Positions 1 through 7,095 of a stretch of 8,535 nucleotides of DNA are shown one piece after another; the stretch's first letter is position 1, and each line of letters opens with the position of its first letter. The stretch covers positions 1 to 8,535 of the forward strand of contig JAGXSR010000193.1 of NCBI GenBank assembly GCA_018333405.1, read 5' to 3'. A program made the translations under genes and the position numbers. Below the pieces are notes generated by a model. It worked only from the letters and a program-made list of their open reading frames with translations. It was not told the origin of the DNA and did not search any database. The stretch is from Dethiobacter sp. (lineage in GTDB: Bacteria > Bacillota > Dethiobacteria > DTU022).

Positions 1-148
1 CATCTACTTCCAGCAGCACTGTAAAATTATCAAAGCTGCGAACTACACCTTTAATCTGATAACCATTTACCAGAAATACCGTAGTGAGCATATTTTCTTT
101 GCGTGCCTGGTTTAAAAAAGTGTCCTGCAAATTAAGCGTTCCTTTCAT
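1..148 (-). CDS. hfq: RNA chaperone Hfq, N-terminal 49 residues (cut by the left edge)
   Basis: Hfq is a cytoplasmic Sm-like hexamer that binds small RNAs and A/U-rich mRNA and helps them pair. The fragment begins MKGTLNLQDTFLNQARKEN. It shows the family's LQDxFLN segment of the N-terminal helix, then the LVNGYQIKG strand and the SFDNFTVLLEVDG Sm1 region with the conserved Asp and Phe. The C-terminal part with the Sm2 motif (YKHAI in the family) lies outside the window. The ATG at 148 is preceded by GGAGGG at 160-165. The gene is last in the visible operon, 27 bp after miaA. The miaA-hfq pairing is widely conserved, including in Enterobacteria. The identification is secure, and the end is missing only because of the window boundary. 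Confidence 0.95.
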   Translation of the reverse strand, partial: MKGTLNLQDTFLNQARKENMLTTVFLVNGYQIKGVVRSFDNFTVLLEVD

Positions 149-159
149 GGGCAAAGGTT

Positions 160-165
160 CCCTCC
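160..165 (-). promoter_or_regulatory. Ribosome binding site of hfq
   Basis: GGAGGG on the minus strand, 11 nt before the hfq ATG. It lies in the 27-bp gap after the miaA stop. No promoter is visible in that gap, so hfq is probably translated from the operon mRNA or from a promoter inside miaA. Confidence 0.7.
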
Positions 166-175
166 AATCTTCAAC

Positions 176-1153
176 TTATATTATATTATTCGCCTGAACA
201 GCCAATTTTTCCTTCACTTGCCTGCAGATTATTTCCGCCGGAGCGGATAACTCTTCTTTATCCTTTATCTCCAGCCAAATAATCCGCGGGTCGCGTCTGA
301 ACCAAGTCATCTGTCGTTTGGCCAGCCGGCGGGTTTGCTTCTTTATCTCTTCCACCGTTTCCTCCCATCCCATTTCGCCTGATAAATACGCGGTTAACTG
401 GCGGTAACCAAGGATATTCAGTCCCGGGCATCCCGGAGCATAACCTGCTTTCAGCAGAGCTTTAACCTCTTCCAGAAACCCTCTTTGCAGCATCTGATCC
501 ACCCTCTTTTCTATACGCCGGTAAAGCTCAGGCCGCGGCATGCTCAATCCGAAAACAATGAGATTATAGGGCTGATCGTTTTTTTTGGTCTGAATTACTT
601 GTTCGGATATAGGGCGGCCCTCCATTGTTATAAACTCCAGCGCCCGGATAATTCTCCGGCGATCGTTGGGGTGAATTTTTACTGCCGCTGCCGGATCATT
701 CTCAGTCAGTTGCCGGTAGAGTGTCTGTAACCCCTTCTCCTCCGCTTCCCGATACAAATGATCGCGCACATTTTGATCTTTCCCTTCGCTGCCGAAGGCG
801 TAGGCGTCGGTTACCGTTTGGAAATAAAGTCCTGTTCCCCCTACCAGAATTGGCAGCCGTCCGCGCTGCTGGATTGCGTCGATTGCCGCTGTGGCCGCCT
901 TTTGGTATGAGGCAGCGCTGAAACTGCAGTCCGGATCAACCAAGTCAAAAAGGTGATGTGGGGCCAGCCCCTGCTCCCGGGCTGTAGGCTTGGCTGTTCC
1001 GATATCCAGCCGGCGGTAAATCTGGGCTGAATCGGCGCAGATAATTTCCGCCTTAATCTGTTGTGCCACCACTAAAGCCAGGTCGCTTTTCCCAGTGGCA
1101 GTCGGTCCGACCAGCGCCAACAAGGGCGGCTTATCTTCTTGTTTAGCGGCCAT
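176..1153 (-). CDS. miaA: tRNA dimethylallyltransferase MiaA
   Basis: MiaA transfers a dimethylallyl group from dimethylallyl diphosphate to N6 of A37 in tRNAs that read codons beginning with U, giving i6A. From the chosen start the protein has 325 residues, normal for the family. Visible motifs are the P-loop GPTATGKS (16-23), ADSAQIY with the expected catalytic Asp (D41), DIGTAKP, GGTGLY (105-110), HPNDRRRIIRALE, the ILGYRQL segment and the C-terminal KRQMTWFRRD. I chose the ATG at 1153 because AGGAGG sits 5 nt upstream. An in-frame ATG at 1195 lacks such a site and would add 14 residues deep inside mutL. The start overlaps the mutL stop by 11 bp. The usual DSMQ motif reads DSAQ here, a minor variant. 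An A8 homopolymer lies at 579-586. Confidence 0.97.
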   Translation of the reverse strand: MAAKQEDKPPLLALVGPTATGKSDLALVVAQQIKAEIICADSAQIYRRLDIGTAKPTAREQGLAPHHLFDLVDPDCSFSAASYQKAATAAIDAIQQRGRLPILVGGTGLYFQTVTDAYAFGSEGKDQNVRDHLYREAEEKGLQTLYRQLTENDPAAAVKIHPNDRRRIIRALEFITMEGRPISEQVIQTKKNDQPYNLIVFGLSMPRPELYRRIEKRVDQMLQRGFLEEVKALLKAGYAPGCPGLNILGYRQLTAYLSGEMGWEETVEEIKKQTRRLAKRQMTWFRRDPRIIWLEIKDKEELSAPAEIICRQVKEKLAVQANNII

Positions 1154-2963
1154 CTCTCCCTCCTCCCCTGCGCTTAAAACCTCTGTCCAGCTCATCCCGG
1201 CTCAGAGCAACTACCGCCGGGCGTCCATGGGGGCAATAGTTTTTTTCCGCCACTTTTGCCCATTCTCCAAGCAGCTGCTCCATTTCCTGGACAGACATAG
1301 GCTGGTTCGCTTTAATTGCCCGGTGACAAGCGACTGATTTAAGCACCTTTTCGCGCAGATCTTCCCCCGGGTTGGCCTGGGAGGTCACCAGATCTTCCAA
1401 CAAGTGATAAAATGCTCCGGCGTTCATACCAGGCCGCTCCGCGAACGGATATGACCGGATAATATAACTATTATCACCAAAATGATCCACATTAAAACCG
1501 GCTTCGTTTAACAACGGTAGTACCGCCTCCAAGGGTTCGCGCCAGGTCAGCGGCACGTCTACTGTCATCGGCAGAGCTAACTGCACCGCCCTGTGCCTTT
1601 CATTGTTGCCGGTGGCCAGCGCTGCATAGATCACCCGTTCGTGGGCCGCGTGCTGGTCGATAAGCAGCAGTTGATCGGCGTGCTGAGCCACCAGGTAGCT
1701 GTATAAAAACTGTCCGATCAGACGGTAATGCTCACCCCAGTTGACGCCTGTTCCGGGTTGCCTCATTTCCTGGTTTGACTGAAATGCTGAAGGATCGACA
1801 GATATTTCAGCCGGATCGCCGCCGCCCTCAGCTGAAAAAAGGCTTGTCTGCTTCCCGGACTCTGCTCCGCTTTCTCTCCAGTCGAGGGCATAACGCTGCC
1901 CCCCTTCTTTCCAAAAAGTGTCCTGAAACATATTTTCATCTCCAGTGCAAAACCGGGCCTTCCGCGGCGAAGCCGGACGCTGCAATGCGGTTTTTGCCGC
2001 CTGATAAACCAGTTCTTTTACCTCTTCCGTTTGTTGGAAACGAATTTCTGCCTTCGTCGGGTGAACATTGACATCCAGATGGTGCGGGGGCAGATTAAGA
2101 TGCAATACAGCCACCGGGTAGCGGTTACCGGGCAGACAAGAACCATAGCCGCGCTTAAGCGCGTATAGCAGCATGCTGCTGCGTATAATCCGACCGTTCA
2201 CAACGAAAGTTACATACCGTCGCGAAGCGCGGTTCATGTGCGGCAGCGAGAGGTAGCCTTTGAGCGAAATCCCGGGCTGATCCGCGGTTTTTCCCAAGGG
2301 CGCCATGGAGGAAGCGCAATCGTTTCCATAAAGGACGCCGATCACGTGTCGCAGTTCGCCGTCCCCGGAAGTTTGTAATATTGTTTTATTATCGTTGGTC
2401 AATACAAAAGATACCTGCGGGTGGGCCAAAGCCATTTCGGATAACAATACGGTAATGCGCCCTGATTCCACCGGTAAAGACCGTAAAAATTTTAAGCGGG
2501 CCGGGGTGTTGTAAAACAGCTCTTTTACTTCCACCGAAGTCCCATACGCTGCGCCGACTTCCTCCTGAGAGAGCACCTGGCCGCCAGCCAGGCTGATCCG
2601 GGAGCCAAATTCGGCTCCGGGTGTCCTGCTGGTCAGGGTAACCTGGGATACTGCGGCGATACTGGCCAGCGCTTCACCCCTGAAACCAAGGCTGGTAATG
2701 TGCTTAAGGTCGCTGATTGACGATAACTTGCTGGTAGCGAAACGGCGGAAAGCCAAGGGCAGCTCCGCGGAAGGGATGCCGCACCCGTCATCAATTACGG
2801 TCAGATTATTTTTCCCGCCGGCCCGTACTAAAACCTGAATTAACTTCGCCCCTGCGTCCAGTGAATTTTCCACCAGCTCCTTGACTACAGAAGCGGGGTC
2901 TCCGATCACTTCTCCCGCCGCGATTTGCTCCGCAGTAAGATTATCCAGCACATTAATTGCCAC
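1143..2963 (-). CDS. mutL: DNA mismatch repair protein MutL
   Basis: MutL is the GHKL ATPase that couples MutS mismatch recognition to strand incision. The GTG start at 2963 has AGGAGG 8 nt upstream and gives 606 residues. It also places the catalytic Glu and the Mg-binding Asn of ELVENSLDAG at 29 and 33, as in E. coli MutL. Other N-terminal motifs are QIAAGEV, DDGCGIP, GFRGEAL, FYNTPAR and DVNVHPTKAEIRF. A variable linker (about 330-410) holds QTSLF (372-376), a likely sliding-clamp-binding peptide. The C-terminal domain has DQHAAHE (436-442), ACHRAIK (545-551) and CPHGRP (577-582), so it is the endonuclease type found in bacteria lacking MutH. The final Glu of DQHA(X)2E(X)4E is Ala447. The usual VERP after AAGEV reads IGDP. 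A further ATG at 3011 lies inside mutS and is not supported. Confidence 0.97.
   Translation of the reverse strand: MAINVLDNLTAEQIAAGEVIGDPASVVKELVENSLDAGAKLIQVLVRAGGKNNLTVIDDGCGIPSAELPLAFRRFATSKLSSISDLKHITSLGFRGEALASIAAVSQVTLTSRTPGAEFGSRISLAGGQVLSQEEVGAAYGTSVEVKELFYNTPARLKFLRSLPVESGRITVLLSEMALAHPQVSFVLTNDNKTILQTSGDGELRHVIGVLYGNDCASSMAPLGKTADQPGISLKGYLSLPHMNRASRRYVTFVVNGRIIRSSMLLYALKRGYGSCLPGNRYPVAVLHLNLPPHHLDVNVHPTKAEIRFQQTEEVKELVYQAAKTALQRPASPRKARFCTGDENMFQDTFWKEGGQRYALDWRESGAESGKQTSLFSAEGGGDPAEISVDPSAFQSNQEMRQPGTGVNWGEHYRLIGQFLYSYLVAQHADQLLLIDQHAAHERVIYAALATGNNERHRAVQLALPMTVDVPLTWREPLEAVLPLLNEAGFNVDHFGDNSYIIRSYPFAERPGMNAGAFYHLLEDLVTSQANPGEDLREKVLKSVACHRAIKANQPMSVQEMEQLLGEWAKVAEKNYCPHGRPAVVALSRDELDRGFKRRGGGRDGR
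1159..1164 (-). promoter_or_regulatory. Ribosome binding site of miaA, inside the mutL coding end
   Basis: AGGAGG on the minus strand, 5 nt before the miaA ATG, within a purine-rich stretch. It decides the miaA start. The same bases encode the Gly-Gly-Gly of the MutL C-terminal tail, so ribosomes ending mutL finish directly over this site. Confidence 0.85.
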
Positions 2964-5595
2964 TCTCGGCGCCTCCTGCTCTGATCTTTTCCGGCTGATC
3001 CCCTTCTTCAAGCTTCTTTTGCAATAGGTAAAGCTGATGCAGCGCTTCCAGGGGAGTTATTTGGTTGATATCCAACGCTTTGATCTCTTCATATACCGCC
3101 GGCAAGTGTGAATATTCAGCCTGCGGGCGGCTGAGGTAAGGAAGCAAGCTCAGCTGCCGATCTCTGGCGCTTGAGGCAGTTGTTTCTAAGTCGGACAAGA
3201 TTTCTTCCGCCCGCACGATTACCTCCAGGGGAATTCCGGCCAGACGTGCCACATTGATTCCATAACTTCGGTCGGAGTGACCTCTGATCACCTGACGCAG
3301 AAAAATAACTTCTCGCCCGCGTTCTTTAACGGCCATGGTATAATTTCTGATCCCGGGCAGGTCTCCTTCCAGGCAGGTCAATTCATGGTAGTGGGTGGAG
3401 AAAAGAGTTTTGGCCCGGACGGTTTTGCTCAAATATTCCAGAACGCTGCGGGCAATGCTCATTCCGTCGTAAGTGCTGGTGCCGCGCCCGATTTCATCAA
3501 GGATCAGCAGGCTGCGCGGAGTTGCTTCGCGCAAGATCAGGGCAGTTTCCTGCATCTCTACCATAAATGTGCTGTAACCGCGACTTAGATCATCGCTGGC
3601 GCCGACTCTGGCGAAGATACGATCCAGGATAGGCAGCTCTGCCGATTCAGCCGGAACAAAACTGCCTGTTTGGGCCATTATACAGATCAGCGCAGCGCTG
3701 CGAATATAGGTACTTTTCCCGGCCATATTCGGGCCGGTAATTACCAGCAAATATCCGGATTCATCCATCTGAATATCGTTTGGGACAAATCGTTCAGAAG
3801 ATGTCTGCTCCACCATCGGATGGCGCCCCTTTTTTATCTGCAACATTCTGCTCTCCGCATTTAACCTGGGGCGGCAGTAACGATGCCTCTGCGCGATTTC
3901 AGCCAAACTCTGCAGGCAGTCCAACCGAGCCAACCGATCGGCGGTCAGCTGAAGGGATGAAGTGTATGTCGCCACTTCATCCCGGAGCGCTTCAAACAGT
4001 TCATATTCCATCTGCACCAGGCGATCTTTGGCTCCGGTGATCTGCTCCTCCATATCTTTAAGCTCTTCAGTAACAAAGCGCTCGGCATTGGTCAGGGTTT
4101 GCCGTCGGATATACTCCGCTGGAATCTGATCGAGATTTACCCGGGTTACTTCAATATAGTAACCGAAGACACGGTTATAGCCCACACGCAACGATTTTAT
4201 TCCGGTGCGCTCGCGTTCTTGCTTCTCCAGATCCACCAGTCGCTGCTTCCCTTCCCGGGAGATCTTTTTAAGCCGGTCTATTTGCGGGTTATACCCTTCC
4301 CGAATAAGGCCTCCTTCCCTCAACGACAAGGGAGGCCCTTCCACCAGTGCTTCCCCAATCAGCCCAATCAGTTTGGAGTATAAAGGAAATTTGCTTTCTT
4401 CAGTCAAAAGAGGCGCCCGAGCCCCGGCCAGGGTTTCCTGCAATTTTTCCAGGTGCAGCAGCGTATCTTTAAGCGTGGTCAGATCCCGGGCATTGACCCT
4501 CTGAAAGCAAAGGCGACTGCAAAAACGCTCCAGGTCGATCATCTTGTACAACAGCGAGCGCATCTCCCGTCGGGGAAGCGGATTGCGTAACAGCTCTTCT
4601 ACCGCATCATAGCGGGCGTTAATGGCATCGCCGGAAACAAGAGGCTGCTCTACCCAACGTCTGAGCAGTCGGCGGCCCATGGCCGAACGGCAGCTATCCA
4701 GCAGCCCCAGCAGACTGCCCCGCTTCTCAACATCCATAAGCGTCTGGGTCAGCTCCAGATTGCGGCTGGTAATACTGTCGATAATCAGGCTCGAGCCCGG
4801 AAAATACAGCTCCAGTTTGTGAAAATGCCGGCTGCCTGCCGGGTATTTCAGCTCACGCAGATAATCAAGGGCCAAGACAGCGGCAGCCGCGGCTAATGGA
4901 TAGCCGCACAGATTCAGCTCATCCCAGCGCTTCTCACCCCATTGTGCGATTATTGTTTCCCTGGCCTTGGCGGTATCTGTTTGGACGGCTATCAAGCTCA
5001 CCATTCCCCGGCTGCGCCGTCCCAGAAAAGGACGTAATTTAACCGCCAGTTCTGAATCAGTGCAGACAGATTCCGCCGGTTGTATACGGCGCATCTCTTC
5101 TGCTATCTTCTCCCATGAGTTTTCTCCTTGCAACTCTGTGATGCGAAAACCCCCCGTGGATACATCTACCTCCGCCAGCCCGTAATAGTTATCGCCGCGC
5201 TGTTCCAAAGCAACCAGATAATTATTTTTCCCTTCATCCAGCAATTCCGGATCAGTCAGTGTTCCCGGGGTCAGGATTCGGGTTACCGCTCTTTTTACCA
5301 GCCCCTTGGCTGAAGCCGCGTCTTCGATCTGATCGCACAAGGCGATTTTATACCCCTTAGCCAGCAGCTTGTTTAAATATGCGTCGGAGGCATGAATCGG
5401 AATCCCCGCCAAAGGAACGGCGTTTTCTTTGTTGCCGTCGCGGGAGGTCAGGGCGATCTCCATCTCCCTGGCCGCCAAAATCGCGTCTTCAAAAAAGACT
5501 TCGTAAAAATCGCCCACCTGATAAAACAGAATTTTATCAGGATGCTGAGCTTTAATCTGCAGATAATGTTCCATCATCGGGGATATTTTGCTCAA
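2953..5595 (-). CDS. mutS: DNA mismatch repair protein MutS
   Basis: MutS is the ATP-driven clamp that recognises mismatches and small loops and recruits MutL. From a TTG start at 5595 it has 880 residues, the normal size. Visible parts are the N-terminal SPMMEHYLQIKAQ, the mismatch-reading GDFYE motif with Phe30 and Glu32, the connector, lever and clamp domains, Walker A GPNMAGKST (621-629), the Walker B/signature LDEIGRGTSTYDG with D700 and E701, STHYHEL, and the C-terminal helical segment ITPLEALHQLYLLQKKL. QLSLL (814-818) resembles the QMSLL clamp-binding site of E. coli MutS. The reading frame is open up to 5733, but the extra 46 residues do not look like MutS and would overlap miaB. An exceptionally long Shine-Dalgarno match lies just before the TTG. 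The next in-frame ATG, at 5577, is 29 nt from it. Confidence 0.97.
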   Translation of the reverse strand: MSKISPMMEHYLQIKAQHPDKILFYQVGDFYEVFFEDAILAAREMEIALTSRDGNKENAVPLAGIPIHASDAYLNKLLAKGYKIALCDQIEDAASAKGLVKRAVTRILTPGTLTDPELLDEGKNNYLVALEQRGDNYYGLAEVDVSTGGFRITELQGENSWEKIAEEMRRIQPAESVCTDSELAVKLRPFLGRRSRGMVSLIAVQTDTAKARETIIAQWGEKRWDELNLCGYPLAAAAAVLALDYLRELKYPAGSRHFHKLELYFPGSSLIIDSITSRNLELTQTLMDVEKRGSLLGLLDSCRSAMGRRLLRRWVEQPLVSGDAINARYDAVEELLRNPLPRREMRSLLYKMIDLERFCSRLCFQRVNARDLTTLKDTLLHLEKLQETLAGARAPLLTEESKFPLYSKLIGLIGEALVEGPPLSLREGGLIREGYNPQIDRLKKISREGKQRLVDLEKQERERTGIKSLRVGYNRVFGYYIEVTRVNLDQIPAEYIRRQTLTNAERFVTEELKDMEEQITGAKDRLVQMEYELFEALRDEVATYTSSLQLTADRLARLDCLQSLAEIAQRHRYCRPRLNAESRMLQIKKGRHPMVEQTSSERFVPNDIQMDESGYLLVITGPNMAGKSTYIRSAALICIMAQTGSFVPAESAELPILDRIFARVGASDDLSRGYSTFMVEMQETALILREATPRSLLILDEIGRGTSTYDGMSIARSVLEYLSKTVRAKTLFSTHYHELTCLEGDLPGIRNYTMAVKERGREVIFLRQVIRGHSDRSYGINVARLAGIPLEVIVRAEEILSDLETTASSARDRQLSLLPYLSRPQAEYSHLPAVYEEIKALDINQITPLEALHQLYLLQKKLEEGDQPEKIRAGGAESGN
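2972..2977 (-). promoter_or_regulatory. Ribosome binding site of mutL, inside the mutS coding end
   Basis: AGGAGG on the minus strand, 8 nt before the GTG at 2963. It decides the mutL start, because the upstream ATG at 3011 has no comparable site and would add 16 residues not found in the family. Confidence 0.85.
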
Positions 5596-5600
5596 AAACC

Positions 5601-5612
5601 GGATCACCTCCT
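5601..5612 (-). promoter_or_regulatory. Unusually long Shine-Dalgarno of mutS
   Basis: The minus strand reads AGGAGGTGATCC. The plus strand, GGATCACCTCCT, is identical to the 3' end of bacterial 16S rRNA, so 12 consecutive bases can pair. The TTG at 5595 begins 5 nt after the end of this match (11 nt after AGGAGG), and no ATG lies at a usable distance. It therefore decides the start. A GTG embedded in the site itself is not a plausible start. Confidence 0.8.
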
Positions 5613-5630
5613 CTGTAAAAAGATTGCAGG

Positions 5631-5642
5631 TTATATATATAA
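5631..5642 (-). promoter_or_regulatory. AT palindrome in the miaB-mutS gap, possible internal -10
   Basis: TTATATATATAA is a perfect 12-bp palindrome in the 92-bp gap between the miaB stop and the mutS start. It offers several TATA-type -10 hexamers, but no good -35 sits 16-18 bp upstream. It may be a weak internal promoter that lets mutS-mutL be expressed without miaB, or it may be chance. Confidence 0.25.
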
Positions 5643-5687
5643 GACGGGCGGCTGAAGGCCGGAAAGAATTACACGTAAAGCGGTTTT

Positions 5688-7061
5688 TTAACCTGCCTCT
5701 TCTCCGATCAGATTCCAGGTTCTGGCTTCGCAAATTTTTACCGGAACCAACCTGCCGGTTAACTCCAGCGTTGAAGGAAAATGGACCAGTTTGTTGGTTC
5801 TGGTACGCCCGCTTAGCATCACCGGGTTGCTTTTGCTTCGTCCTTCCACCAGCACTTCAACAACCAGATCAACGAGTTCCCGGTTCAGATCCAGGCTTAT
5901 CCGCTGCTGTATCTCAGATAGCTTTTGCAGCCGGCGCTCTTTTTGCGCTCTTGGTTCGTGATCAGTCATCTCTGCAGCTTTAGTGCCGCGCCGGGGAGAA
6001 TAAATAAAGGTGAAAGCGTTGTCAAAGCGGGCCGCTTCCAAAAGCTGCATGGTATCCAAATAATCATATTCCGTTTCGCCGGGGAACCCGACAATTATAT
6101 CGCTGGTCACGGCCACTCCGGGAATCTGAAGCTTAATATCACGAATTAGATCCAGGTAATGTTCCCGGGTGTAACGCCGGTTCATCACTTCTAAAATACG
6201 GTTGCTGCCGGACTGTACAGGCAGGTGAAAGTGTTCGCAGATTTTCCCTCCCCGGGCTACCGTCTCGATCAGTCGCGGCGACAGATCCTTAGGATGAGAA
6301 GTCATAAATCGGATCCGGCTTATGCCGTCCACTTTGTCCAACTCCAGCAGTAAGTCCGCGAAGTCATATGTTTCCGGACGATCCTGGCCGTATGAATTGA
6401 CATTCTGCCCTAAAAGCGTCAGTTCAAGGTAACCCTCCCGGGCCAGGGAGTGTGCTTCGTTAACTATATCTTCCAGCGGCCTGCTCCGCTCCCGTCCCCG
6501 CACGTAGGGGACCACGCAATAAGAGCAGAAGTTGTTGCAGCCATAAATTATCGGCAACCAGGCTTTATACCTGTCCGTACGGCGGATGGGCAAGCCTTCC
6601 CGCAGGTCCTGGTTTTCCTCTAAGTCTACCACGGTCCCACCTTTTATTATCGCCTCTTCCAGCAGCTGCGGGAAGTGGGTTAGCGAGTGCGTTCCAAAAA
6701 TCAGGTTGACATGACTGAAGCGCTGTTTAATATATTGAGCCAGCTCTGCTTGCTGGGTCATGCAGCCGCCTACCGCAATAACCAGATCTCTTTTTTGCTC
6801 TTTTAGTGGCTTTAGCTTTCCTAATAGCCCCCCCACCTTCTCTTCAGGTTTTTTACGCACCGCGCAGGTATTGATGACAATCAAATCAGCTTCGCTGAGA
6901 TCCGCCACCGCTTCAAAACCGATATTTTCCAGGATCCCCGCCATGATCTCTGAATCATGCTCGTTCATCTGGCAGCCGAAAGTGATCAGATGATATCTTT
7001 TACCTTCGCCGGACCTGCTGATCTGATCCATGCCTGCAATGTATTCTGTATCTGAATCCAC
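5688..7061 (-). CDS. miaB: tRNA-2-methylthio-N6-dimethylallyladenosine synthase MiaB
   Basis: MiaB is a radical-SAM methylthiotransferase that adds a 2-methylthio group to the i6A made by MiaA, giving ms2i6A at position 37 of tRNA. The 457-residue protein has the N-terminal domain with the three cysteines of the auxiliary 4Fe-4S cluster (FGC30, NTC66, GGC100). The radical-SAM motif is CNNFCSYC (Cys175, 179, 182). LLGQNVNSYG, HLPVQSGS and a C-terminal TRAM domain (about 392-455) follow. All six cluster ligands are present. The start is a GTG at 7061 with AAAGGGGG 7 nt upstream. An in-frame ATG at 7031 has no ribosome binding site. It is the first gene of the operon, with its own promoter upstream. 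Related families (MtaB, RimO) are less likely given the NTCAVR and YGCNNFCSYC context and the miaA linkage. Confidence 0.96.
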   Translation of the reverse strand: MDSDTEYIAGMDQISRSGEGKRYHLITFGCQMNEHDSEIMAGILENIGFEAVADLSEADLIVINTCAVRKKPEEKVGGLLGKLKPLKEQKRDLVIAVGGCMTQQAELAQYIKQRFSHVNLIFGTHSLTHFPQLLEEAIIKGGTVVDLEENQDLREGLPIRRTDRYKAWLPIIYGCNNFCSYCVVPYVRGRERSRPLEDIVNEAHSLAREGYLELTLLGQNVNSYGQDRPETYDFADLLLELDKVDGISRIRFMTSHPKDLSPRLIETVARGGKICEHFHLPVQSGSNRILEVMNRRYTREHYLDLIRDIKLQIPGVAVTSDIIVGFPGETEYDYLDTMQLLEAARFDNAFTFIYSPRRGTKAAEMTDHEPRAQKERRLQKLSEIQQRISLDLNRELVDLVVEVLVEGRSKSNPVMLSGRTRTNKLVHFPSTLELTGRLVPVKICEARTWNLIGEEAG

Positions 7062-7068
7062 CCGTCAG

Positions 7069-7076
7069 CCCCCTTT
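7069..7076 (-). promoter_or_regulatory. Ribosome binding site of miaB
   Basis: AAAGGGGG on the minus strand, 7 nt before the GTG at 7061. It favours this GTG over the ATG at 7031. Confidence 0.65.
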
Positions 7077-7086
7077 CTTCCACATT

Positions 7087-7095
7087 ATTATAACA
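7087..7095 (-). promoter_or_regulatory. Extended -10 promoter of the miaB-mutS-mutL-miaA-hfq operon
   Basis: The minus strand reads TGTTATAAT, a perfect -10 hexamer (7087-7092) with the extended TGn element (7093-7095). The -35 position holds only a T-run (about 7110-7115), which fits an extended -10 promoter that needs little -35 contact. Transcription would start near 7080, leaving a leader of about 19 nt that just holds the ribosome binding site. Confidence 0.65.

Noticed and set aside
1154..1195. N-terminal extension of miaA to the ATG at 1195
   Set aside because: It would overlap mutL by 53 bp without a ribosome site, while a strong site lies before the ATG at 1153.
2964..3011. N-terminal extension of mutL to the ATG at 3011
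   Set aside because: No ribosome site for that ATG. AGGAGG lies before the GTG at 2963, and family numbering (Glu29, Asn33) fits the GTG start.
5596..5733. N-terminal extension of mutS by 46 residues
   Set aside because: It overlaps miaB, is basic and unlike any MutS start, and the long Shine-Dalgarno at 5601-5612 lies inside it, pointing to the TTG at 5595.
485..5983. Numerous plus-strand frames of 60-130 codons opposite miaA, mutL, mutS and miaB
   Set aside because: They are antisense to strongly conserved coding sequence, lack good ribosome sites and show no protein-family motifs.
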